Assembly: GCA_016286585.1 (NCBI GenBank)
Contig: JAEETC010000006.1
Coordinates: 1-54,861, forward strand
Direction: 5' to 3'
DNA length: 54,861 bases
DNA from: Prevotella sp.
Lineage (GTDB): Bacteria; Bacteroidota; Bacteroidia; Bacteroidales; Bacteroidaceae
Part shown: positions 33,302 to 40,424 of the stretch, in pieces
How positions within the stretch are numbered: position 1 is the stretch's first letter
Layout: every line of letters begins with the position of its first letter
The notes under the pieces: generated by a model
What the model saw: only the letters and a program-made list of their open reading frames with translations
Database searches by the model: none
Told to the model about the DNA's origin: nothing
Translations under genes and position numbers: made by a program

Positions 33302-33325
33302 ACTTAGATGTCTCTATTGATGGCG

Positions 33326-33333
33326 CAAAATTA
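33326..33333 (-). promoter_or_regulatory. -7 box of the wzi operon
   Basis: Minus strand TAatTTTG, leaving about a 20-base leader before ATG 33301. Confidence 0.55.
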
Positions 33334-33356
33334 CAAAAATAAAATGAAATAAAAGA

Positions 33357-33395
33357 CTGTTTAGGGATTTTCCCCTCCCTGTTTAGGGAAAATCC
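33357..33395. promoter_or_regulatory. Candidate operator: direct repeat plus hairpin
   Basis: CTGTTTAGGGA occurs at 33357 and 33379, 22 bases apart. GGATTTTCCC (33365-33374) and GGGAAAATCC (33386-33395) form a perfect 10-bp inverted repeat. It lies between the divergent wzi operon and the repeat-rich secreted protein, so it could control either. Confidence 0.55.
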
Positions 33396-33476
33396 TTTGC
33401 ATAAGAATGATTTTTGTTGTTCCTTTGCATCGTGAAATTGAAATAATAATGTCAAACCCTTTAAAATGTTACGAGT

Positions 33477-34538
33477 ATGAAGAAGATGTTTTTCGCACTG
33501 ATGATGATGCTGACAGCAACCGTCTCTGCAAACGCCATGAGCTATGAGCAGGCCCGTAACGAGGCTTTGTTCCTGACAGATAAGATGGCCTATGAGCTCA
33601 ATTTGACTGACGAGCAGTATGAGGCCTGTTATGAGATCAATCTCGACTACCTGATGGGTGTCACGGGTCGTGACGACGTGTTCGGAACCTATTGGGAGCG
33701 CCGTAATCTCGACCTGAGTTATATCCTGCTCGACTGGCAATGGAACGCTTTCATAGCAGCCTCCTATTTCTATCGTCCACTGTATTGGGATGCCGGCTAC
33801 TGGCACTTCGGTATCTATGCCCGCTACCCGTATCGTGACTACTTCTATTTTGGTCGTCCGCTCTTCTTCGACACCTATCGTGGTGCCCATGCCTGGCACA
33901 GAATCGGCGGACGTGGCTATTATCACGGACACAGCAACCACTTCCGTGCACCTCACAGAGAGCACTTCGGTATGCATGACCGTTGGAACCGTGGTGACTT
34001 CCGTGGCAACCGTCACAGCTCCACCCGTGTCACAGGGCCCAGGGACAGCCGTAGTATGGATCGCGGACGTGGTATGGATCGCGGACGTGGTATGGATCGC
34101 GGCAACCGTAGCATCGAGCGCAACAATCGTACCATCGAGCGCAACAATCGTACCATCGAGCGTGGCAACCGTAGCATCGAGCGCAACAATCGCACCATCG
34201 AGCGCCAGAACCGCACGATAGAGCGCAACAATCGCACCATCGAGCGTGGCAACAGGACCATCGAGCGTAACAACAATCGCAGTTCCTTCGGCAACTCCAG
34301 CAGTCGTCCCTCCAGCCCTCGCAGCAGCTCGTTTAGCAGCTCACGCAGTAGCAGCAGCCATAGCAGCGGCAGTTTCAGCGGTGGTCCACGCGGAGGTGGC
34401 AGCCATAGCGGCGGCAGCTTCAGCGGTGGTTCACGCGGAGGTGGTAGCCATAGCGGCGGAAGCTTCAGCGGTGGTTCACGCGGAGGTGGTAGCCATAGCG
34501 GCGGCGGTGGACACGGCCACGGTGGCGGACGTCGATAA
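33477..34538 (+). CDS. Secreted repeat-rich protein (NRTIER and GGSHSGGSFSGG repeats)
   Basis: 353 residues, signal peptide about 1-20 (ends SANA). Residues 21-100 contain a helical region (YEQARNEALFLTDKMAYELNLTDEQYEACYEINLDYL). A Tyr/His/Arg-rich part (ARYPYRDYFYFGRP ... GRGYYHGHSNH) follows, then about nine 7-residue units of the type NNRTIER encoded by 21-base tandem repeats at about 34095-34275, a Ser-rich linker, and three 15-residue units (GGGSHSGGSFSGGSR). The repeat zone is highly basic, the tail Gly/Ser-rich. It may bind polyanions such as DNA or capsule at the surface; no known function. Repeat number should vary between strains. Confidence 0.75.
   Translation: MKKMFFALMMMLTATVSANAMSYEQARNEALFLTDKMAYELNLTDEQYEACYEINLDYLMGVTGRDDVFGTYWERRNLDLSYILLDWQWNAFIAASYFYRPLYWDAGYWHFGIYARYPYRDYFYFGRPLFFDTYRGAHAWHRIGGRGYYHGHSNHFRAPHREHFGMHDRWNRGDFRGNRHSSTRVTGPRDSRSMDRGRGMDRGRGMDRGNRSIERNNRTIERNNRTIERGNRSIERNNRTIERQNRTIERNNRTIERGNRTIERNNNRSSFGNSSSRPSSPRSSSFSSSRSSSSHSSGSFSGGPRGGGSHSGGSFSGGSRGGGSHSGGSFSGGSRGGGSHSGGGGHGHGGGRR
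34058..34275 (+). repeat. Tandem coding repeats (MDRGRG 18-nt and NNRTIER 21-nt units)
   Basis: Two to three MDRGRG units are followed by about nine near-identical 21-base units. Unit length is a multiple of three, so copy changes would keep the frame. Confidence 0.8.
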
Positions 34539-34539
34539 G

Positions 34540-35049
34540 TCAGAGCGCCAGTTCCCTGACCTCTGCATTCGACATCTTTAAAATCTCGCTCATTGATTTC
34601 TGATAAAGGACGGCTTGGATGGCTTTATTGATGATGCCATGACCAACGGCCAGCACCTTCTTTCCTGGGAATGTCTGTCTGACATAGGTGATGAATTCGC
34701 CAGCCCGGGAAAGAAGGTTTTCCAATGACTCCACATTATCAGGCCACGGTTCGTTCTTCAGATCTGGGATATAACGTCCTGTGAAGTCGCCCCAGTCGCG
34801 TTCCCTCAACAGAGGGGTCGTCACGACCTCCAGCCCATGGGGGACGGCGATGATGGCAGCCGTGTCGATGGCGCGCTTCAGGTCGCTGGCCACAACCACG
34901 TCTATCTCCCTGTCACGCCACTCCTCGCTGAGTGCACGGGCCTGAAGGATTCCACGCTCGTTGAGAGCGCCCTGCGTCTGACCCTGCATGGTCTGACTGG
35001 CGTTATCGACAGTCTCGCCGTGCCTTACAAGATATAATATGGTGCTCAT
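34540..35049 (-). CDS. Histidine phosphatase family protein (phosphoglycerate mutase-like)
   Basis: 169 residues. The N-terminal LYLVRHGETVDN carries the catalytic RHG motif, VVASDLKRAIDTA the second Arg, and VLAVGHGIINKA the second catalytic His. This is a small branch-2 type phosphatase of unknown substrate; it is shorter than true glycolytic mutase. It converges on the repeat-rich protein gene with a 1-base gap and has its own -7 box at 35066-35073. Confidence 0.9.
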   Translation of the reverse strand: MSTILYLVRHGETVDNASQTMQGQTQGALNERGILQARALSEEWRDREIDVVVASDLKRAIDTAAIIAVPHGLEVVTTPLLRERDWGDFTGRYIPDLKNEPWPDNVESLENLLSRAGEFITYVRQTFPGKKVLAVGHGIINKAIQAVLYQKSMSEILKMSNAEVRELAL

Positions 35050-35065
35050 TCGAACTATTTTGGTG

Positions 35066-35073
35066 CAAAATTA
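35066..35073 (-). promoter_or_regulatory. -7 box of the histidine phosphatase gene
   Basis: Minus strand TAatTTTG, about 16 bases upstream of the start codon. Confidence 0.5.
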
Positions 35074-35115
35074 AAAATAATCTGCGATTATCTGTGTTTT
35101 CTGAGGCATTTTTTG

Positions 35116-35123
35116 TATTTTTG
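35116..35123 (+). promoter_or_regulatory. -7 box of the DUF308 gene
   Basis: TAttTTTG about 28 bases before ATG 35151. Confidence 0.5.
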
Positions 35124-35150
35124 CAGCGTTAAAACGAAGAATTACCTATT

Positions 35151-35858
35151 ATGAAGATATTACAAAGCTCTGTATTCCGCGCCATCTCCGCCATTGCGGT
35201 GGGTATCCTGCTTATCAAGTATCCAGACAATACCGTCACCTGGATCACAGTCGCCATCGGCGTTCTGTTCTTCCTCTCAGGTATCATCTCACTGGTGGTA
35301 TATATCAATGCCAGGAGGAATGTCTCGGAATACAAGATCACTGATGCTGAGGGAAATATCGTGGCAGGAGAGCAGCCCACCTTCCCCATTGTCGGCGTGG
35401 GAAGCATCATACTGGGAGCCATTCTCGCCCTGACACCCAACATCTTCATCACCGCCCTCATGTATATTATCGGTGGTATGCTCATACTGGGAGCCATCAA
35501 CCAGTACATGAACCTGATCAATGCCCGCAAGTATGGAAAGATCGGATTCGGATACTGGATATTCCCCTCCGTCATCCTGCTGACGGGTATCTACGTGATA
35601 CTGCGTCCAATGGATCCCGCCAGTGTGTCGATGCTCATTCTGGGTTGGTGTACGCTGCTCTATGGTGTGACGGAGATGATCAACTCGCTGAAGTTCCATT
35701 CCGACAAGCGCAAGTTTACCAAGGCTCAGGAGATAGCCGTCGCCGAGGAAGTGGTTGAGGAAGAGAACGTGATTGAGGCCGAAGAGGTGACAACGTCAGA
35801 AGAGGCCCCTGCGTCAGAAAGCGACTACACTCTTCCTGAGCCTAAGACGGAGGAATAA
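35151..35858 (+). CDS. DUF308/HdeD-like membrane protein
   Basis: 235 residues with six predicted membrane helices in three pairs (AISAIAVGILLIKYPD, ITVAIGVLFFLSGIISLVVY, VGVGSIILGAILALTPNIF, ...), the HdeD/DUF308 pattern, and a very acidic cytosolic tail (VAEEVVEEENVIEAEEV). HdeD is linked to acid stress in enterobacteria; the role here is unknown. Its 3' end overlaps the convergent glycosylase gene by 34 bases. Confidence 0.85.
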   Translation: MKILQSSVFRAISAIAVGILLIKYPDNTVTWITVAIGVLFFLSGIISLVVYINARRNVSEYKITDAEGNIVAGEQPTFPIVGVGSIILGAILALTPNIFITALMYIIGGMLILGAINQYMNLINARKYGKIGFGYWIFPSVILLTGIYVILRPMDPASVSMLILGWCTLLYGVTEMINSLKFHSDKRKFTKAQEIAVAEEVVEEENVIEAEEVTTSEEAPASESDYTLPEPKTEE

Positions 35859-36397
35859 TATTCTGCCTTTCGTTCTATTTTCATGGGATATGCCCTCGAC
35901 GAACTGGGCATACGATAGAGACGTAGCTCCCGCCCATCGAGCACGAACGTCTGATTATCCCCCACCCCAGGACTATCAATGCCAAACTGTCTGCAGGCAA
36001 TGTCTGTGGCCAGTTGTCCGGCTGTGACCACGGCCCTGCATTCGGGCAGCTGGCGGAGCATGGCATGAAGGTCTGTCTCTTCCACAATCTCCAGATCTTT
36101 GTCGGAAGCCGTGCCAGTGGTACGACGAATACGGGTGGCGGTATCGAAGAGGGCGATGCCCTGTTCCTTCAGAAACGAAATCAGCAAGTCCAGACGGAAG
36201 GTCTTGGCTTCGGCATCCACAAAATGCTCCTTGTCATTGAAGAAGATCAGTCCGAAGATACGCCACATATCGTTGATGAAGTTAGGATAATAGAACTTCA
36301 TCGACCAGCGTTTCTCCGATGGCGGGAAGGTGCCCAGCATCAGAATACGAGCATTCGTAGGCAAAAACGGCTCAAAAGGATGATTCTCTACTATCAA
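35825..36397 (-). CDS. Uracil/hypoxanthine-DNA glycosylase superfamily protein
   Basis: 190 residues of the UDG superfamily, closest in feel to the hypoxanthine-DNA glycosylase (family 6) group: HPFEPFLPTNARILMLGTFPPSEKRWSMKFYYPNFINDMWRIFG has the GTFP active-site loop and FYYPxxxNxMW base-binding part. It would remove deaminated bases. The only plausible start is TTG 36397-36395, since the conserved part begins at once; this TTG is part of a period-7 array. The 3' end overlaps the DUF308 gene. Confidence 0.8.
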   Translation of the reverse strand: MIVENHPFEPFLPTNARILMLGTFPPSEKRWSMKFYYPNFINDMWRIFGLIFFNDKEHFVDAEAKTFRLDLLISFLKEQGIALFDTATRIRRTTGTASDKDLEIVEETDLHAMLRQLPECRAVVTAGQLATDIACRQFGIDSPGVGDNQTFVLDGRELRLYRMPSSSRAYPMKIERKAEYYSSVLGSGRV

Positions 36398-36443
36398 CTG
36401 TAAACCGTAAACTATAAACTATAAACTATAAACTGTAAACTAT
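36395..36443. repeat. Period-7 array before the glycosylase gene
   Basis: CAAC at 36395 is followed by AAAC at 36402, 36409, 36416, 36423, 36430 and 36437, seven units at exact 7-base spacing (AAACTAT, AAACCGT, AAACTGT). It resumes at 36482-36492 after a 37-base insertion. Confidence 0.9.
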
Positions 36444-36444
36444 A

Positions 36445-36481
36445 CGCTCGGCTTTGCCGCTTGCTACCAACGGGACGCAAG
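36445..36481. repeat. GC-rich dispersed element inside a period-7 array, copy 1
   Basis: A 37-base element starting CGCTCGGC, with a 24-base core at 36458-36481 that recurs inverted and identical at 48665-48688. It interrupts an AAACTAT array. Confidence 0.8.
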
Positions 36482-36490
36482 AACTATAAA

Positions 36491-37126
36491 CTAACCATGC
36501 TTCATCTCTTCCTTGACTTCCTTGGAGAACAACTCTATGTAGGTTTTCAGGATGTCAATACCCCGTTTGTTCTCACGGCCCCAGGGGATAATCAGGTCTG
36601 CGAACTTCTTCGTAGGCTCGATGAACTGCTCGTGCATAGGCTTCACATCGTTCTCATAATGGTCGAGCACCATATCGACGGTACGTCCTCGCTCCACCAC
36701 ATCGCGACGGATATTCCTGATCAGACGCACATCACTGTCCGTATCCACGAAGATCTTCAGGTCCATCATGTCGCGCAGCTTCTTATAGTGCAGCGTCATG
36801 ATGCCCTCCAGGATGATCACGGGTTTGGGCTCCACATGGATGGTCTCAGGCAGACGGTTGGAGAGCACATACGAATAGGTGGGCTGCTCAATGGCCTCGC
36901 CGTTCCTCAACCTCTTGATCTGCTCCGTCAGCAACTTCCAATCGAAGGCATCAGGATGGTCGAAATTGATGGCGCGACGCTCTTCGTCTGTCAAGTCAGA
37001 GGTGTCGTTGTAGTAAGAGTCAAGCGGTATGACAGCCGCACAATGTGGCGGCAGCACCTTGGCAATGCGCTTTACGACGGTGGTCTTGCCAGAACCCGAA
37101 CCGCCTGCGATTCCGATGATGATCAT
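36491..37126 (-). CDS. udk: Uridine kinase
   Basis: Phosphorylates uridine and cytidine in pyrimidine salvage. 211 residues from ATG 37126, giving MIIIGIAGGSGSGKTTV with the P-loop at 7-14; an upstream ATG at 37201 is rejected because it precedes the -7 box. DSYYND, NFDHPDAFDW and the lid region IRRDVVERGRTVDMVLDHYE are typical. Monocistronic, with a probable promoter at 37150-37157. Confidence 0.95.
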   Translation of the reverse strand: MIIIGIAGGSGSGKTTVVKRIAKVLPPHCAAVIPLDSYYNDTSDLTDEERRAINFDHPDAFDWKLLTEQIKRLRNGEAIEQPTYSYVLSNRLPETIHVEPKPVIILEGIMTLHYKKLRDMMDLKIFVDTDSDVRLIRNIRRDVVERGRTVDMVLDHYENDVKPMHEQFIEPTKKFADLIIPWGRENKRGIDILKTYIELFSKEVKEEMKHG

Positions 37127-37149
37127 AGTTATTGTACCTTTAGTGGCTA

Positions 37150-37157
37150 CAAAGTTA
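37150..37157 (-). promoter_or_regulatory. -7 box of udk
   Basis: Minus strand TAacTTTG, about 24 bases before the start codon. Confidence 0.5.
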
Positions 37158-37216
37158 GTGTTTTTTTTCCAAACGACAACATTTTGTTCAAGGAAAAACA
37201 AAAATCTGCGTAAAAG

Positions 37217-37248
37217 TTTGTGTATTCCGAAAAATAATCGTACCTTTG
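37217..37248 (+). promoter_or_regulatory. Promoter of rpmE2
   Basis: TTTG at 37217-37220 and TAccTTTG at 37241-37248, 20 bases apart. Confidence 0.75.
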
Positions 37249-37299
37249 CAGCCCAAAGTGAGAAAATGATCGTATTTTAATATTTATTTTTAACTCAAA

Positions 37300-37554
37300 A
37301 TGAAAAAAGGTATTCATCCCGAAAACTATCGCCCCGTCGTGTTCAAGGACATGTCCAACGGCGATATGTTCCTTACGAAGTCTACTGCAAAAACGAATGA
37401 TACCGTAGAATTCGAAGGCGAAACTTACCCCGTGGTAAAAGTTGAAATCTCCAGCTCCTCTCACCCGTTCTATACTGGTAAGAGCAAGCTCGTCGACACC
37501 GCTGGACGTGTCGATAAGTTCATGAGCCGCTACGGCAAGGCTGCGAAGAAATAA
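37300..37554 (+). CDS. rpmE2: 50S ribosomal protein L31 type B
   Basis: 84 residues starting [29 protein letters not shown], with [29 protein letters not shown] at the end. It has no CxxC zinc motif, so it is the zinc-independent L31B form. Part of the large ribosomal subunit near the subunit bridge. It has its own consensus promoter and a strong terminator. Confidence 0.97.
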   Translation: MKKGIHPENYRPVVFKDMSNGDMFLTKSTAKTNDTVEFEGETYPVVKVEISSSSHPFYTGKSKLVDTAGRVDKFMSRYGKAAKK

Positions 37555-37578
37555 GAAAGACATCTTCGGAAAAAGATT

Positions 37579-37618
37579 GCGCTTGGGTAGTTGCATATGC
37601 CCAAGCGCACTTTTTTTG
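37579..37618 (+). terminator. Terminator of rpmE2
   Basis: A perfect 9-bp stem GCGCTTGGG / CCCAAGCGC (37579-37587 with 37600-37608), followed by seven T. Confidence 0.9.
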
Positions 37619-37626
37619 CCTAATTA

Positions 37627-37658
37627 TTTGGTGGAAACGCAGAAAATTCGTACATTTG
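37627..37658 (+). promoter_or_regulatory. Promoter of the glutathione peroxidase gene
   Basis: TTTG at 37627-37630 and TAcaTTTG at 37651-37658, 20 bases apart. Confidence 0.7.
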
Positions 37659-37695
37659 TACCCGAGAACTTAACAAATCACAAATATAACATACA

Positions 37696-38247
37696 ATGAG
37701 AACTATTTATGACTTCACTGTCAAGGACAGAAAAGGCAAGGACGTCTCTTTGAAAGAGTACGCCAACGAGGTGTTGCTGATTGTCAACACAGCAACCAAA
37801 TGCGGATTCACCCCTCAATACGATGAACTGGAGAAACTCTACGAGAAGTATCACGCCCAGGGATTCGAGATTCTCGATTTCCCCTGCAACCAGTTCGGAC
37901 AGCAGGCACCTGGCACAGATGAGAGCATTCACGAATTCTGCAAACTGAACTTCGGCACAGAGTTCCCCCGTTTCAAGAAGATCAAGGTCAACGGTGACGA
38001 TGCAGACCCTCTCTATAAGTTCCTGCAGCAGGAGAAAGGCTTTGCCGGCTGGGATATGGAGCACCCCATCGCTCACATCCTCGACGACATGCTCACCAAG
38101 GCTGATCCCGACTACAAAGAGAAGTCTGACATCAAGTGGAACTTTACCAAATTCCTCATCAACAAGAAAGGTCAGGTGGTTGCCCGTTTCGAGCCCACAG
38201 AAAAGATCACCAACATCGAGCAGCAGATTGAGGAGCTCCTGAAGTAA
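37696..38247 (+). CDS. Glutathione peroxidase-like thiol peroxidase
   Basis: 183 residues. The peroxidatic Cys is residue 36 in NTATKCGFTPQ, with the Gln/Trp partners in FPCNQFGQQAPGT and KWNFTKFLI. The second Cys in FPCNQF may act as resolving Cys, so it probably uses thioredoxin rather than glutathione. It removes peroxides in the cytosol. Single gene with a good promoter and a terminator at 38303-38338. Confidence 0.93.
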   Translation: MRTIYDFTVKDRKGKDVSLKEYANEVLLIVNTATKCGFTPQYDELEKLYEKYHAQGFEILDFPCNQFGQQAPGTDESIHEFCKLNFGTEFPRFKKIKVNGDDADPLYKFLQQEKGFAGWDMEHPIAHILDDMLTKADPDYKEKSDIKWNFTKFLINKKGQVVARFEPTEKITNIEQQIEELLK

Positions 38248-38302
38248 GAAACGTTTCTTACGCACGCGTACCTTATTAATATATATAAAGTACATCCCAT
38301 AG

Positions 38303-38338
38303 AAAAAGGCCCGTTTCACAACGAGCCTTTTCCTTTTT
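38303..38338 (+). terminator. Terminator of the peroxidase gene
   Basis: GGCCCGTT (38308-38315) pairs with AACGAGCC (38320-38327, one mismatch), loop TCAC, flanked by A-run and T-run so it can work both ways. Confidence 0.75.
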
Positions 38339-38423
38339 ACTTAAAAAACTAAATTAATCAACCATAAACCTTAACCATTAAAATCTTTTTCTGATGCAAA
38401 AGTACAACAAGTTTCACAAACTC

Positions 38424-38500
38424 ATGTAGAATTATCATTATTTGATGTTTAAAATGCGTGAATTCACGATAATTCTACATAAAATCACGGATTTTAAACA
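38424..38500. promoter_or_regulatory. Nested inverted repeats upstream of the hybrid kinase gene
   Basis: Three interlocked palindromes lie in the 341-base gap. 38424-38436 pairs perfectly with 38468-38480 (13 bp). 38446-38461 pairs with 38485-38500 (15 of 16). CGTGAATTCACG at 38457-38468 is itself a perfect palindrome. They lie about 70-150 bases before the predicted transcription start. Confidence 0.7.
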
Positions 38501-38571
38501 TTTTCTGACCCTCAACAGCAAGTTTTTTGCGAATATCATGCACTTTCTCAAGAAAAAACACTATTTTTGCA

Positions 38572-38579
38572 GAGAATTG
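38572..38579 (+). promoter_or_regulatory. -7 box of the hybrid kinase gene
   Basis: TAttTTTG ending 9 bases before ATG 38589. No -33 box is seen, which suits an activated promoter. Confidence 0.55.
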
Positions 38580-38588
38580 ACAACCATA

Positions 38589-40280
38589 ATGTTCATGGCC
38601 GCACGCATTCTATTAGTTTTTGCAATACTTGCAATCGTCATCGTATTCTCCTTCGTAGGTCGAAACCTCTACCTGCGAAGCCAGAGACTACGTCGGCGTC
38701 TGCAGATGAGCGCCATCTACACCAACATCACCCACGAACTGCTTACGCCGCTCACCGTCATTTCCGCTTCAGTAGACAAATTAAGGGACGAAGAGCCGAA
38801 ATTTGCCCACGACTACGACCTGATGCAGCTCAATATCCAGCGCATGGTTCGCCTGTTGCAGCAGATATTAGAGACCAATAAGTCGGAGGCTGGCGAGCTC
38901 AAACTGCTCGTTGCCCAGGGCGACGTGATGAAATATATCCACGAAACAGCCGAATGTCTGGAGCCCCTTCTGGCCAAGAAACGTCAGAAGTTCACCATCG
39001 CCTGTCAGCCCAGCAGCATGATGGGATGGATAGATACCGACAAACTCGACAAGATTATCTACAATCTGTTGTCGAATGCCGCCAAATACTCCAACGAAGA
39101 CGGCGAGGTATCGCTCATGGTGCAGACCAATAAAACCTACGATCACATCCGCATCGAGGTGAGCGACACGGGTGACGGCATCCCGCCAGAACAGATGAAA
39201 CACCTGTTCCAGCGTTTCCACGACGGCGAGTATCGTCGACACAAGACCGTCGGCACAGGCCTCGGACTGGCTCTGACGCGCGATCTTGTCTATCTGCACG
39301 GAGGCACCATCCAGTGCCAGAGCGAAGTCGGCAAAGGCACCACCTTCATCGTCTCCCTGCCCATCAACAAAGAATCTTTCCATCCTGAACAGATCGACGA
39401 GAAACACAAGATCGACATGAGCATCCCCCAAAACGCCATCGTCGACTTCCAGGCCCTCGTCCCCGATGTCAATAACGAAGACGAGGCAGACCAGGAACAA
39501 TATGACGAAGACGTCTACCGCCTGCTCATCGTCGAAGACAACGTGGAACTGCTGATGCTGATGCGCCAGCTGCTGAGGACTACCTACCGCGTCTTTATCG
39601 CCAAGAACGGCCTCGAAGCCATCGACATCATCCGCCAGAAAGACCTCGACCTCATCATCTCCGACGTGATGATGCCCGAGATGGACGGCTACGAGCTGAC
39701 CTCAGCCGTCAAAGGCGATCCCAACTACAACCATCTGCCCATTATTCTGCTGACGGCAAAGACCCAGGAAGAAGACGAGGAAGAGGCCCTGCTCGCTGGT
39801 GCCGACGAGTTCCTCACCAAGCCCTTCCGCCTGAGCGACCTCAAGCTGCGCATCGACAATATCATCGAGAACCGCAAGCGCATCAAGAGCGAGTACAGCC
39901 AGAAGAGTGCCGCAGAGACCCTTGAGAAGGTGGCCGATTCGAAGACACCAGATGATCGATTCCTCAACCAGGCCCTCGAACTGGTGATCGCACACCTCGG
40001 CGACGAGGAATACGACCGCGAGTCCCTCGCCTCCGATATGGGAGCCAGCTCGTCGACGGTCTACAACAAACTCCGCTCCATCACAGGTCTCAGCGTGTCG
40101 AGCTTCATCCGCGACACCCGTCTGAAGGAGGCCCGTCGCATGGCAGAAGAAGACCCCAGACTGCGCGTCAGCGACCTCGCCTACAAAGTGGGCTTCCGCG
40201 ACCCCCGCTATTTCTCCACTTGTTTCAAGAAACAGTTTGGCGTCCTGCCCAAGGATTTCATGGAGAGCCGGACACAGTAA
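38589..40280 (+). CDS. Hybrid sensor kinase with receiver and AraC output, no sensor domain
   Basis: One-protein two-component system of about 563 residues. The start is ATG 38589 (ATG 38595 also possible); an in-frame ATG at 38442 lies before the promoter. A single membrane helix (about 5-25) is followed directly by the HisKA region (THELLTPLTV, His about 49), N-box NLLSNAAKYS, G-boxes (DTGDGIP, GTGLGLAL), a receiver domain (LLIVEDN, phospho-Asp about 359 in SDVMMPEMDG, LTAK) and a C-terminal AraC DNA-binding domain. Bacteroidetes HTCS proteins normally carry a large periplasmic sensor; here it is absent, so the signal must be membrane-borne or come from a partner. Targets unknown; upstream palindromes suggest autoregulation. 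Confidence 0.92.
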   Translation: MFMAARILLVFAILAIVIVFSFVGRNLYLRSQRLRRRLQMSAIYTNITHELLTPLTVISASVDKLRDEEPKFAHDYDLMQLNIQRMVRLLQQILETNKSEAGELKLLVAQGDVMKYIHETAECLEPLLAKKRQKFTIACQPSSMMGWIDTDKLDKIIYNLLSNAAKYSNEDGEVSLMVQTNKTYDHIRIEVSDTGDGIPPEQMKHLFQRFHDGEYRRHKTVGTGLGLALTRDLVYLHGGTIQCQSEVGKGTTFIVSLPINKESFHPEQIDEKHKIDMSIPQNAIVDFQALVPDVNNEDEADQEQYDEDVYRLLIVEDNVELLMLMRQLLRTTYRVFIAKNGLEAIDIIRQKDLDLIISDVMMPEMDGYELTSAVKGDPNYNHLPIILLTAKTQEEDEEEALLAGADEFLTKPFRLSDLKLRIDNIIENRKRIKSEYSQKSAAETLEKVADSKTPDDRFLNQALELVIAHLGDEEYDRESLASDMGASSSTVYNKLRSITGLSVSSFIRDTRLKEARRMAEEDPRLRVSDLAYKVGFRDPRYFSTCFKKQFGVLPKDFMESRTQ

Positions 40281-40382
40281 TCTCTGCCCGCATGGGGGCC
40301 GACATTAGTTATAATTATTCATATTTGTTTCCAAAAAAAATATAAATATCCTATTTAGTATTCCGTTTTCATTATAATATTG

Positions 40383-40390
40383 TACCTTTG
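40383..40390 (+). promoter_or_regulatory. -7 box of the TrpB2 gene
   Basis: TAccTTTG, about 34 bases before ATG 40425. Confidence 0.6.
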
Positions 40391-40424
40391 CACTCGGAAT
40401 TACCTAATTCTAAATCTTTATTTT

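Noticed and set aside
34095..34275. CRISPR-like regular repeats
   Set aside because: The 21-base units are contiguous with no spacers and are coding. None of the period-7/8 arrays has spacers either, and no cas genes are present.
34013..34294. Minus-strand frame rich in LLRSMVR repeats
   Set aside because: It is the mirror of the NNRTIER coding repeats; the plus-strand gene has a signal peptide and a normal start.
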